Shown: positions 45,311-53,669 of the stretch, in pieces
Layout: each line of letters begins with the position of its first letter
Position numbering within the stretch: the first letter of the stretch is position 1
Assembly (NCBI RefSeq): GCF_000732615.1
Contig: NZ_JPGL01000026.1
Span: 1-64,000 of the forward strand
DNA from: Burkholderia paludis
GTDB taxonomy: Bacteria > Pseudomonadota > Gammaproteobacteria > Burkholderiales > Burkholderiaceae
DNA length: 64,000 nucleotides
Direction: 5' to 3'
Program-made: the position numbers and the translations under genes
The notes under the pieces: generated by a model
Databases searched by the model: none
Told to the model about the DNA's origin: nothing
Seen by the model: the letters and a program-made list of their open reading frames with translations, nothing else

Positions 45311-45814
45311 TTATTGCACGTGAAGCTTCGGCGACGCCATGAACGTGCCGAACAACCTGCAATCCGGCGCCCAGTCGGTATCGTTGAACGTCAATGACGA
45401 ATTCGAATCATTCCACGTCGCCACGAGCTTGCTCGGCCCGCAAGGGCCAAGCACCATGAAGGTCGCCTGCGCATTGTTGATCGAAAGCTGGGTCGCGCTA
45501 TCCAACTGTCCTGTCCACGGCGAAACACCGCTCGCTGAAGCGCTGATCAGTGGGCACCAGCCGCCCCCGTTGAGCTGGGCCGACGTGATATTGACGATGC
45601 CCGTCGGGGTAATCGTCCCGTTGAACGTGACGGTGCAATTGGCGTTGATCGACTTTTTGCCGAGCGCCGTGACCCCCGTTGCAGAAAACGGCTCGCCATT
45701 CGGATTCATCGGCTGGCCGTCCACGCGTGACACGGTCACCGCCAATGCGGGTGCGGCCGAAACCGCAGTCAATATCACTGCAGCAACAAGCGATGCAATT
45801 TGACGAATTTTCAT
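45311..45814 (-). CDS. Small secreted protein, tandem copy B
   Basis: A 167-aa exported protein: signal peptide MKIRQIASLVAAVILTAVSA, cut after ALA-V, then a beta-rich, Ser/Thr/Asn-rich mature chain with four Cys residues (NANCTVTFNG; GGGWCPLIS; LGPCGPSK; APDCRLFG) that probably form two disulfides. It is a clear paralogue of the next gene: same length, same signal peptide type, and identical blocks such as DGQPMNPNGEPFSATG. The fold recalls the PraB-like 'activator of alkane oxidation' proteins of Pseudomonas, but I hold that only weakly. It probably arose by tandem duplication. Confidence 0.75.
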   Translation of the reverse strand: MKIRQIASLVAAVILTAVSAAPALAVTVSRVDGQPMNPNGEPFSATGVTALGKKSINANCTVTFNGTITPTGIVNITSAQLNGGGWCPLISASASGVSPWTGQLDSATQLSINNAQATFMVLGPCGPSKLVATWNDSNSSLTFNDTDWAPDCRLFGTFMASPKLHVQ

Positions 45815-45933
45815 CTGTCCGGCCCTCTCTCTTGATTTATGGCGGCCTTCCACGAGAAACACGACCGCTCTGCCGAATGAATCCGGCCGTCGCGCCCATA
45901 CACGCGACGGCACGAACCCATCGAAACCGCAAA

Positions 45934-45975
45934 TACCCGCCGCACCTACCGCACGGCCCTCGTGCACGGCGGGTA
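45934..45975 (-). terminator. Terminator hairpin after small secreted protein copy A
   Basis: Stem TACCCGCCG / CGGCGGGTA closed by a 24-nt loop that contains a smaller GCAC/GTGC stem; on the minus strand it is followed by TTTGCGGTTT. It lies 20 nt after the stop codon. Confidence 0.6.
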
Positions 45976-45995
45976 CCCGCTTCGATCCGCGGCGC

Positions 45996-46499
45996 TTACT
46001 GCACGTGGAACTTCGGCGACGTCGCGACCGTGCCGCCCACCGTGCAGTCCGGCGTCAGCGTGGAGTTGTTGAACGTCAGCGACGAGTTCGGATCGCTCCA
46101 CGTCGTGACGACCTTGCTCGGCCCGCAGGTGCCGAGCAGCGTGACGTTCACCTTCACGTTGTTGATCGACAGTTGCGTCGTGCTATCGGCCTGCCCCGTC
46201 CACGGCGATGCGCTGCTCGCGCTACCGTTGATCAGGCCGCACGTCGCGCCGCCCGAGAACGTGGTCGACGTGATGTTGACGATGCCGGTCGACGTGATCG
46301 TGCCGTTGAACGTCGCGTTGCAGTTCGCGCTGATCGCCCCCTTGGAAAGGGCTGTCAGCCCGGTCGCCGAGAACGGTTCGCCATTCGGGTTCATCGGCTG
46401 GCCGTCGGCCCGCGAAACGGTCACTGCGAAAGCAGGCGCGGCCGAAACCGCGGTGAAAGCCACTGCAGCAACAAGCGATACGATTTTGCGAATGCTCAT
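45996..46499 (-). CDS. Small secreted protein, tandem copy A
   Basis: A 167-aa exported protein, paralogue of the gene just downstream. Signal peptide MSIRKIVSLVAAVAFTAVSA (cut after AFA-V); mature part with four Cys at matching places (SANCNATFNG; ATCGLING; LGTCGPSK; TPDCTVGG) and many Asn/Ser/Thr. It ends SPKFHVQ, copy B ends SPKLHVQ. Both lie downstream of an OmpW-type barrel gene and probably act at the cell surface or outside. Function unknown; similarity to PraB-type proteins is a weak guess. Confidence 0.75.
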   Translation of the reverse strand: MSIRKIVSLVAAVAFTAVSAAPAFAVTVSRADGQPMNPNGEPFSATGLTALSKGAISANCNATFNGTITSTGIVNITSTTFSGGATCGLINGSASSASPWTGQADSTTQLSINNVKVNVTLLGTCGPSKVVTTWSDPNSSLTFNNSTLTPDCTVGGTVATSPKFHVQ

Positions 46500-46620
46500 T
46501 TGAACTGCCCCCTCTCTTCACAAATGGCGGCATGCCGCCAGGAACGCGACCTCCCGGCCGGAATATTCCGGCCCGACGGTCGCAGGAAGCCGCCGGTGCG
46601 CATCATGCGAACCGGACGGC

Positions 46621-47445
46621 TCAGAACTTGTAGGAAATCCCGACGAACGTGATCAGCGGATCGGCCTTCAGCTTTGTGCGCGTGGTGGCGAGCGTCGAGC
46701 CGTCGGCCGCCTTGATCACGAGCGACGAATAGGTTTTCAGCGGCATGTAGGTCAGCGTCGCCGTCAGCCCCCAGTGCTTGTCGATCGCGTAGCTCGCGCC
46801 GACGTTGTAGACCGGCGTGAACGACGACGACGCCTTGCCCTCGACCGAAGTCGGCCCCGGCTTGCCGGCGCCGGCCGCAAGCACGCTGCCGAGGTTCTGG
46901 TTGATGTCTCTCGCGAAGTTGCCGTTCAGTTCGATGTTGCTGAACCAGCTGTAGGCCACGCCGATCCCGACGAACGGCCGGAACCGCGCCGTCGACGAAT
47001 TGAAGTAGTACTGCAGAATGATCGTGGGGCTCCACTGCCGTGCGTTCTTCACGGCCGGCTGGTTCGCCGGATCGTCCATGTTGACGCTGCCGAGCGCGCC
47101 GGCCGGGCCGGGCGGCTTGATCGTGCCGTGCCCGGTCAGCGTGAACTCGGGCGGCACGCCGAGCACCGACGTCACCGCGATGTGGTCGGTAAAGAAGTGC
47201 GTGAGCGTCAGGCCAACCGTATCGGCGTTGTTGACGGTCAGGCTCGTGCCCGGCGACGTGAACGACCCGGGCAGGCGCAGCGGCCCGTTGATCGGCATGC
47301 TGGCGAGATTCGTCGTGAGCCCGTTGGTCGAATCCTGCGGCATGATGTGCAACCAGCCCAGCGTCGCGACGTTGTCGCCCGCCTGCTGGGCCGATGCGAG
47401 CGTCGATACGCCTGCGACGACACCCGCGACAATCAGCTTCTTCAT
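46621..47445 (-). CDS. OmpW-family outer-membrane protein
   Basis: A 274-aa eight-stranded beta-barrel. Signal peptide MKKLIVAGVVAGVSTLASA precedes a chain with OmpW motifs: an early WLHIMPQDS segment, VNNADTVGLTLTHFFTDHIA, LQYYFNSSTARFRPFVGIGV and the terminal PLITFVGISYKF ending in Phe. OmpW proteins form narrow hydrophobic channels and are tied to uptake of small hydrophobic molecules. Its presence between lipoprotein genes and small secreted-protein genes suggests all act in one envelope process. Confidence 0.9.
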   Translation of the reverse strand: MKKLIVAGVVAGVSTLASAQQAGDNVATLGWLHIMPQDSTNGLTTNLASMPINGPLRLPGSFTSPGTSLTVNNADTVGLTLTHFFTDHIAVTSVLGVPPEFTLTGHGTIKPPGPAGALGSVNMDDPANQPAVKNARQWSPTIILQYYFNSSTARFRPFVGIGVAYSWFSNIELNGNFARDINQNLGSVLAAGAGKPGPTSVEGKASSSFTPVYNVGASYAIDKHWGLTATLTYMPLKTYSSLVIKAADGSTLATTRTKLKADPLITFVGISYKF

Positions 47446-47519
47446 GAAGTCTCCTTCTCATTCTGTCCGGGCGCCGCGCGCTTTCGCGCGGCGCCGCCGT
47501 GTCTCCATCCAGGCTTGCG

Positions 47520-48773
47520 TTACTGCACGAATGCGCCGACCGTGAAGTACGGATTGCTCGTATCGTTCATGTCGAGGAACCCGAACACGCCGCCGGTGAA
47601 CACGAACTTGCCGGTCGCGGGCCCCGACGCCGCATCCGCATGCACGGTCGTGACGACACCCGGCACCTTCTGCGTGAAATCGAGGTTCAGCGCGCGGGCG
47701 AGCGCGGCCTGCGACGCGTTGAACGGATCGAGCAGCGTGGCCTGCGCGCCGATAAGTGCGGTGGCCCGGTAGTTGAACGCGCTGTCGACACCCGTGTACT
47801 CGCCGTTCTGCGAACCCTGCGCGATTGCCGTCTGCGGGCTCAGGATCGAGATGCCCGATTCGTCGTCCGCGCTCGGCGAACCCTGCGTCAGGTCTGCATT
47901 CGCCGCGCCGGTGCGAATGAAGATCGGCACGAGCTGGTTGCGCAGCTTGCCGACGATCAGGATCCCCTTGCCGGCCTTCGCCGGATCGACCGCCGCGAGC
48001 GTCGGCGGAATCTGCGGCAGGTAGTTGAGCGACTGGAATGCCGGCGCATCGGACCGCAGCGTGAACGGCTGGTTCACGGTCGCGCTCGACGCGAGCGGCT
48101 GCCCGCCGTTCTTCTTGCCGAAGTTGTCGGTCTCGACGTAGCTGCCATCCGCGTTGATCGTCACCTGCTGGTCGAGTGCGACCGGCTGGAAGCTTTGCGA
48201 CGGCACCTGGTGATAACCGAGCTGGTTGTACTTGCCGGCGATCTTCGTCAGGTCGGTTTCCACCGACGAGAAGCTGATGAACGGGTAGTACGGGAACGTC
48301 GTCTGCGGAATCTTGCCCACGCCGATCACGCCGTTGAACTGGATCGTCGCGCCGGGAATCGCGCCGCCGAGCACGCCTTCGCCGAGGAACAGCCGCGCGG
48401 GCCGGCTCGGGTCGAGGCTCGCGTTCTGCATCCGGAACGTGCACTGGTTCAGCTTGACCGTCGGCAGCCCCGTTTCGTCGGCCAGCGTGCCGTCGACCAC
48501 GTTCGCGGGCGCCGTGTCGCGGGTCGGTTGAACGGTGCCGGTGGTGGTCGGCACCGGCGACGCGAGATAGGTCATCCGGTACGTCATCTTCGTCGTGTCG
48601 AGCTGCACCTTCACCAGTTCGCCCGAGCCCGACCCGCCGATGAACACCGTGTTGTAGTCGATCGTCTGCGGGCACAGCCGGACCACCGGCGCGGGCGGCG
48701 GGTCGCCGTCTCCGCCGCACGCAGCCAGCACGGGCGCGAGCGACGCCGCGGCCATCCATTTCTTCAAATTCAT
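47520..48773 (-). CDS. DUF2957-like lipoprotein, copy 2
   Basis: A 417-aa predicted lipoprotein. The signal ends at the lipobox VLAACGGD (Cys19). The mature chain is beta-rich and shares blocks with the next gene upstream: CPQTIDYNTVFIGGSGSGE, DTTKMTYRMTYL, a GxGVLGGAIPGATIQFNG block, GKGILIVGKLRNQLVPIFIR and the terminal NPYFTVGAFVQ. I take this to be the Burkholderia DUF2957 family; the family name is from memory. Surface or periplasmic role, function unknown. It lies 71 bp after copy 1 and 74 bp before ompW. Confidence 0.78.
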   Translation of the reverse strand: MNLKKWMAAASLAPVLAACGGDGDPPPAPVVRLCPQTIDYNTVFIGGSGSGELVKVQLDTTKMTYRMTYLASPVPTTTGTVQPTRDTAPANVVDGTLADETGLPTVKLNQCTFRMQNASLDPSRPARLFLGEGVLGGAIPGATIQFNGVIGVGKIPQTTFPYYPFISFSSVETDLTKIAGKYNQLGYHQVPSQSFQPVALDQQVTINADGSYVETDNFGKKNGGQPLASSATVNQPFTLRSDAPAFQSLNYLPQIPPTLAAVDPAKAGKGILIVGKLRNQLVPIFIRTGAANADLTQGSPSADDESGISILSPQTAIAQGSQNGEYTGVDSAFNYRATALIGAQATLLDPFNASQAALARALNLDFTQKVPGVVTTVHADAASGPATGKFVFTGGVFGFLDMNDTSNPYFTVGAFVQ

Positions 48774-48844
48774 AGGAATCCTCTTGAAATTCGATTCGCC
48801 GGCGGCGACGCATGCGCCGCCGGTGTTACGTGTTCAATGCAGGG

Positions 48845-50458
48845 TTACTGGACGAACGCGCCGACGGTGAAGAACGGGTTGACCTGGCTGTTGTTGACGA
48901 CCATCGCGTAGACGTTGCCGGCCGTCACGAGCCAGCCCGTATCGCCCTTCTTGAAGATCGCCACGTTGCCGCTCGCGCCCTTCGCGTTGAAGTCCTGCGT
49001 GGCCGTGACCTTGATCTTGCCGGGCGTCGCCTGTGTATAGTCGAGCCCGAACTGCGAGGTCACCCCCGAGGTCTGCGGATCGATGAACGCCGCGGTACTG
49101 CCCTGGAACAGCGTCGACGTGTAGTTCGCGGCCATCGTCGAGACAGCAGTACCGTCGTTGCAACTGCCCGCTATCGAATTGAAGGTGTTATTGATGAACT
49201 CACCAGGCAGTTCCGGGTGCGGTACGTTTGGATTGAAGCTCGGGCCCGCCGGCGTCTGGTTGAAGGGCGTCACGCCGGGAGACGTCACGATGCCGCACGC
49301 GGATGCGCTGGTCGCGCCGATGTAACCGCCCTTCAGGGAATTCGCGCCAATCGCGGTGGCCGACGACAGCATCGAGATCCCGACTTCAGCGTCGGCGACC
49401 GACATGAGCGGATTGGCCGCATCGACATTCGTATAGCCGACACGAATCACGACCGGTATCCGTACGCCGTTCAGCTTGCCAACGATCATGATGCCTTTGG
49501 CCTGACTCGACGCGAGGAGGATGAGCGACGTCGCCTGCCCCGCCATCGGATACGAGAGCACGCCAAACGCGTTCGGCAATCCGTTGCTCACGAACACGTT
49601 GTCGGCCGACCCGTCCGCATTCTTGCGCAGCGTCCAGGGGGCTCCAGTCGTCTGGCACGAGTAGTCGCTGCCTTGCGTGATCGTACACGTACCGTCCGCG
49701 TTGAACGTCTGGTTCCAGTTGACGACATCCGGCTCCCAACCGACCGGTCCGGCCGGGCTCTGCCCCGCTCCGCCAAGCGGTGACAGATGGATGCCGACCT
49801 CGTTGTAATTGCCCGCCACCTTCGAAAAGTCGGTTTCCGTGGCGATGAAGCCGATGAACGGATAGAAATCAAACGTGCGCGACGGCACATAGCCGATCGC
49901 CATGCCCCCGAGGTTGAGGCCCGCGAACCCGATCGTCGCCCCCGGAATCCCGCCCCCCACCACGCCATTGCCGATGAACAGCATCGGCGGATCCGCGCGG
50001 TTGATCGTCACCGCATACATACCGTCGCTCGTCGCGCCGCTGTCGAGCACGGCCGCGCAGCGGTTCTGCTCGGCGGTCGGGAGATTGGTCGGATGATGGA
50101 ACGCGCCGCTGATCGTCAGGCCTGCGCGCGTGTTGTTGACCTGCCCTGCCGATGTCGGCACCGACGATTCGATGAACTGCATCTGGTAGGTCATCTTCGT
50201 CGAGTCGAACTTCACCTTGATGTACTCACCGCTGCCGGCGCCGCCCGTATACGTCGTCGTGTAGTCGAGCGCATCGGGACACAGCTTCGTCACGACCGGC
50301 TGCGTCGTTTCCGAACCGCTCGGCCCGCATGCGCTCCCCGAGCACTGCGGCACGTTGATCGGCCCCGGATCGTCGCCGCCGCCGCAACCGGCGACGAACG
50401 GCAAAGCGATTACCGCGCACGACAGGATCGCTTTCCGCCATTCAGGAATGCAAATCAT
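48845..50458 (-). CDS. DUF2957-like lipoprotein, copy 1
   Basis: A 537-aa predicted lipoprotein, paralogue of copy 2 with about 120 additional residues in the middle. The signal ends at VAGCGGGD; conserved blocks include CPDALDYTTTYTGGAGSGE, DSTKMTYQMQFI, GNGVVGGGIPGATIGF, AKGIMIVGKLNGVRIPVVIR and the terminal NPFFTVGAFVQ. Four or more extra Cys residues (TCTITQGSDYSCQ; SACGIV; GSCNDG) suggest disulfides absent from copy 2. ATG 50458 starts the lipoprotein signal and has AAAAGGAGG upstream; the frame extends to 50641 without support. First gene of the envelope cluster. Confidence 0.78.
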   Translation of the reverse strand: MICIPEWRKAILSCAVIALPFVAGCGGGDDPGPINVPQCSGSACGPSGSETTQPVVTKLCPDALDYTTTYTGGAGSGEYIKVKFDSTKMTYQMQFIESSVPTSAGQVNNTRAGLTISGAFHHPTNLPTAEQNRCAAVLDSGATSDGMYAVTINRADPPMLFIGNGVVGGGIPGATIGFAGLNLGGMAIGYVPSRTFDFYPFIGFIATETDFSKVAGNYNEVGIHLSPLGGAGQSPAGPVGWEPDVVNWNQTFNADGTCTITQGSDYSCQTTGAPWTLRKNADGSADNVFVSNGLPNAFGVLSYPMAGQATSLILLASSQAKGIMIVGKLNGVRIPVVIRVGYTNVDAANPLMSVADAEVGISMLSSATAIGANSLKGGYIGATSASACGIVTSPGVTPFNQTPAGPSFNPNVPHPELPGEFINNTFNSIAGSCNDGTAVSTMAANYTSTLFQGSTAAFIDPQTSGVTSQFGLDYTQATPGKIKVTATQDFNAKGASGNVAIFKKGDTGWLVTAGNVYAMVVNNSQVNPFFTVGAFVQ

Positions 50459-51075
50459 CAACCCCTCCTTTTCAGGTACGACAAGTCTCGTCCGGACAGG
50501 CTGCATGGCCCGCCGGTTGGTATCGCGCCGCCGCATGAACGCGTGGCGCATGACAGTACGCGCAAGGCCGCCGCGATGCCGGTCAGGCAAATGCGGCACG
50601 CGCCGCGGCGGCAGACGAGCGCTCTCCCGCGGCGCCGTCATGCGGCACGGCGCCGTGAGAACGATCGAAACGGGAAGTGGTTCGCCGCTACACGGCGATA
50701 TGACGACGCAGGTACGCGATCTGCATCGCGCCTGCGTTCAGCGAAAAAACGGGAAACGGCAGTCCGGCTGGCCCCGCGGATAGGCGTCTCATGAATTGGT
50801 CTCCATCCGTACGCTTGATTCGTTATCGTGATGCGTCGTTTGTCGAGACTATGATCGGACGATACCTACAAGTAAATGGATGCAGAGTTCCAAACGGCCG
50901 AAACCGCGCAATCCTAGCGGGTGCAGGGGATTTGACAGATTTTCAAACAGCCTTCAATTTATTTGCTCAGACAAATACCCGGGCGGTGCAACACGCGTTT
51001 GAACGATGGCACCCGACCCGCGCCGAGCCAAGCCAGGCGGGCCTGCGCCGGTCGCGCGCATGCTGCGGCGCAACC
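50459..51075. other. Promoter region upstream of the DUF2957-like cluster
   Basis: 617 bp without a credible gene. The half nearest the lipoprotein gene is GC-rich; the part at about 50790-51000 is distinctly lower in GC (for example the run ATTTGACAGATTTTCAAAC near 50930) and is the best place for a promoter. No terminator or repeat of note is seen next to the cupin gene, which points toward this region. Confidence 0.4.
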
Positions 51076-51372
51076 TTACACGTCGACGATCGCGAGCGTG
51101 CCGTGGCTGCCCGGCAGCACCGCGTGAGGCGTGCCGGCAAGCGCCAGGTACATCTGCCCGGCCTCGACGACGATCGTCTCGCCCCCGACCTCGAGCAGCA
51201 TCCGGCCGTCGAGCACCAGCAGCCCCTCGTTGTAGTCGTGCACTTCCGCTTCGTAAGCCTGCGCATCCATGCGCAGCACCTTGATCCTGGCCGGCCCGAC
51301 CTCGCCGACGATCGTGGATTTCCATGCGACGGCCTGTGCCGCCGCCACGGATTTGAAATCGATCAAAGACAT
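51076..51372 (-). CDS. Small cupin-domain protein
   Basis: A 98-aa single-domain cupin. The two cupin motifs are recognisable but the metal set is partial: motif 1 reads EVHDYNEGLLVLDGRMLLEV (one His and a Glu), motif 2 GQMYLALAGTPHAVLPG (one His). No signal peptide. Such proteins bind small molecules or act as isomerases or oxygenases; substrate unknown. The gene stands alone. Confidence 0.8.
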   Translation of the reverse strand: MSLIDFKSVAAAQAVAWKSTIVGEVGPARIKVLRMDAQAYEAEVHDYNEGLLVLDGRMLLEVGGETIVVEAGQMYLALAGTPHAVLPGSHGTLAIVDV

Positions 51373-51791
51373 GCACTCCGCTCCGTGAACGATGAAAGGA
51401 ACGCATTATCGCGAGCGCGGCACACGCCGTCCCGGTACGGCGCGACGGCCTTCGGGCGGCACAGTGGGCCGGCCGGCCACGCCGCCGCCGAGCGAAAACG
51501 CGATCGTGGCCCGATTCGCCGAAAACGACGCCAATTGTTCGTTCTCGACAAATAAAACGCCGCGCTATTGCACGATTCCCCGTCAATTCGCGCCAATCCG
51601 GCACCGGCAACGCGCGCCCTATCCACAACAATGCATTTCCATCTACCGATTGCTAATATGGCGATCCCGCGATCCCGCACCACAACGCCGTTCGACATGA
51701 CGCCCGTTCGCCATGCCGTCCCCGGTCCCGGCCGCTTCGCAGCGGCGGCGACGCCGGGCACGCGCGGCACACGCCGTCGCGCCGGCCGGCC
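51373..51791. other. Promoter region of the ABC exporter pair
   Basis: 419 bp between divergently oriented genes with no credible coding sequence. The element TTGCTAATATGG near 51648 resembles a -10 box for the plus-strand ABC genes. No clear operator or RNA is seen. Confidence 0.35.
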
Positions 51792-52754
51792 ATGCCATCC
51801 GTGAGCATGCAACCGATCCTGTCCGTCTCCGACCTCTCCAAGACTTACGCGTCCGGCTTCCAGGCGCTGAAGCACGTCACCCTCAACATCCGCCCCGGCG
51901 AGATCTTCGCGTTGCTCGGGCCGAACGGCGCCGGCAAGACGACGCTGATCGGCTCGATCTGCGGCATCGTCACGCCGACCGGCGGCCGCGTGACGGTCGG
52001 CGGCCACGACATCCGCGACCAATACCGCGCGGCCCGCGAAATGATCGGCCTCGTCCCGCAGGAACTGACGACCGACGCGTTCGAGACCGTCTGGGCGACC
52101 GTGTCGTTCAGCCGCGGCCTGTTCGGCAAGGCGCCCGATCCCGCGTACATCGAGAAGACGCTGAAGGCGCTGTCGCTGTGGGACAAGCGCGACAACAAGC
52201 TGATGACGCTGTCGGGCGGCATGAAGCGCCGCGTGATGATCGCGAAGGCGCTGTCGCACGAGCCGCGCATCCTGTTCCTCGACGAACCGACGGCCGGCGT
52301 CGACGTCGAGCTGCGCCGCGACATGTGGAAGCTCGTCGATTCGCTGCGCGAAAGCGGCGTGACGATCCTGCTGACCACGCACTACATCGAGGAAGCCGAG
52401 GAAATGGCCGACCGGATCGGCATCATCCTCGGCGGCGAGCTCGTGCTGGTCGAGGAGAAGCACGAGCTGATGCGCAAGCTCGGCAAGAAGCAGCTCACCG
52501 TGCAGCTCGAGCATCCGCTCGCGGACATGCCGCCCGCGCTCGCGCCGTTCGGCCTCGAACGCGCGGACGACGGCGCCGCGCTCGTCTACACCTACGACTC
52601 GCAGCGCGACGACGCGAGCATCGCGAAGCTGATCAACGCGCTCGGCTCGGCCGGCATCGGCTTCCGCGACCTGCATACGACGCAAAGCTCGCTCGAGGAC
52701 ATCTTCGTCAGCCTGATCGACAACCGCCGCAACGGCGTGCAGCAAGGAGCCTGA
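51792..52754 (+). CDS. ABC-2 type exporter, ATP-binding protein (DrrA/NodI-like)
   Basis: A 320-aa ATPase. Walker [11 protein letters not shown] (about residues 43-52), Q-loop [10 protein letters not shown], signature LSGGMKRR, Walker [13 protein letters not shown] and the H-loop [12 protein letters not shown] are all intact, followed by a C-terminal extension of about 90 residues as in DrrA/NodI. ATG 51792 and ATG 51807 (MQPILSV) are both possible; neither has a strong ribosome site. It lies 3 bp before the permease gene, with which it forms a complete exporter. Substrate unknown (polysaccharide, lipid or drug). Confidence 0.9.
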   Translation: MPSVSMQPILSVSDLSKTYASGFQALKHVTLNIRPGEIFALLGPNGAGKTTLIGSICGIVTPTGGRVTVGGHDIRDQYRAAREMIGLVPQELTTDAFETVWATVSFSRGLFGKAPDPAYIEKTLKALSLWDKRDNKLMTLSGGMKRRVMIAKALSHEPRILFLDEPTAGVDVELRRDMWKLVDSLRESGVTILLTTHYIEEAEEMADRIGIILGGELVLVEEKHELMRKLGKKQLTVQLEHPLADMPPALAPFGLERADDGAALVYTYDSQRDDASIAKLINALGSAGIGFRDLHTTQSSLEDIFVSLIDNRRNGVQQGA

Positions 52755-52757
52755 CGC

Positions 52758-53519
52758 ATGAACCTGCATGGAATCCGCGCGATCTACCGCGCAGAAATGG
52801 CCCGCACGCGCCGCACGCTGATGCAGAGCATCATCGCGCCGGTGATCTCGACGTCGCTGTACTTCGTCGTCTTCGGCTCCGCGATCGGCTCGCGCATCAG
52901 CGACGTGAACGGCATCGGCTACGGCTCGTTCATCGTGCCGGGGCTCGTGATGCTGTCGCTGCTGTCGCAGAGCATCTCGAACGCGTCGTTCGGCATCTAC
53001 TTCCCGCGCTTCACGGGCACGATCTACGAGATCCTGTCCGCGCCGGTGTCGTACTGGGAGATCGTGATCGCGTATGTGGGCGCGGCCGCGTCGAAGTCGA
53101 TCCTGCTCGGCGTGATCATCCTCGCCACGGCCGGCCTGTTCGTGCCGCTGCACATCCTGCATCCGTTCTGGATGGTGCTGTTCCTCGTGCTGACGGCGGT
53201 CACGTTCAGCCTGTTCGGCTTCGTGATCGGCATCTGGGCCGACAGCTTCGAGAAGCTGCAGCTCGTGCCGCTGCTGATCATCACGCCGCTCACGTTCCTC
53301 GGCGGCAGCTTCTACTCGGTCGACATGCTGCCGCCCGCATGGCGCGTCATCACGCTGTTCAACCCGATCGTGTACCTGGTCAGCGGCTTCCGCTGGTCGT
53401 TCTACGGGCTCGCCGACGTGCACGTGTGGATCAGCCTCGCCGCGACCGGGTTGTTCCTCGTGATCCTGCTGGCGATCGTCGCGTGGATGTTCCGCACCGG
53501 CTACAAGCTGAAGAATTGA
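52758..53519 (+). CDS. ABC-2 type exporter, permease protein (NodJ-like)
   Basis: A 253-aa inner-membrane protein with six predicted helices and the ABC-2 signature region in the fifth ([20 protein letters not shown]). It begins [20 protein letters not shown], the amphipathic N-terminus of the YadH/NodJ group. It starts 3 bp after the ATPase gene stop, so the two are translated together. A terminator hairpin follows before the next MFS gene. Confidence 0.9.
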   Translation: MNLHGIRAIYRAEMARTRRTLMQSIIAPVISTSLYFVVFGSAIGSRISDVNGIGYGSFIVPGLVMLSLLSQSISNASFGIYFPRFTGTIYEILSAPVSYWEIVIAYVGAAASKSILLGVIILATAGLFVPLHILHPFWMVLFLVLTAVTFSLFGFVIGIWADSFEKLQLVPLLIITPLTFLGGSFYSVDMLPPAWRVITLFNPIVYLVSGFRWSFYGLADVHVWISLAATGLFLVILLAIVAWMFRTGYKLKN

Positions 53520-53619
53520 GGCGGCGCGCGCCGCCGCCCATGGCGCATTTGCGCAAGCAGGCGGCGCTTTTCCTCTGATGCGGCAGTTTGTGGTCGCGTC
53601 TACTGAATACCGAAGCATC

Positions 53620-53653
53620 GGGGCCTTGGAGCATGCGCTGCGAGGCCCCTTTT
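53620..53653 (+). terminator. Terminator between the ABC exporter and MFS genes
   Basis: Stem GGGGCCT / AGGCCCC with a 16-nt loop followed by TTTTC, ending about 16 bp before the MFS ATG. Its closeness to that ATG means it sits in the MFS gene's leader as well as behind the ABC operon. Confidence 0.65.
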
Positions 53654-53669
53654 CATTTCAGAGGACGCC

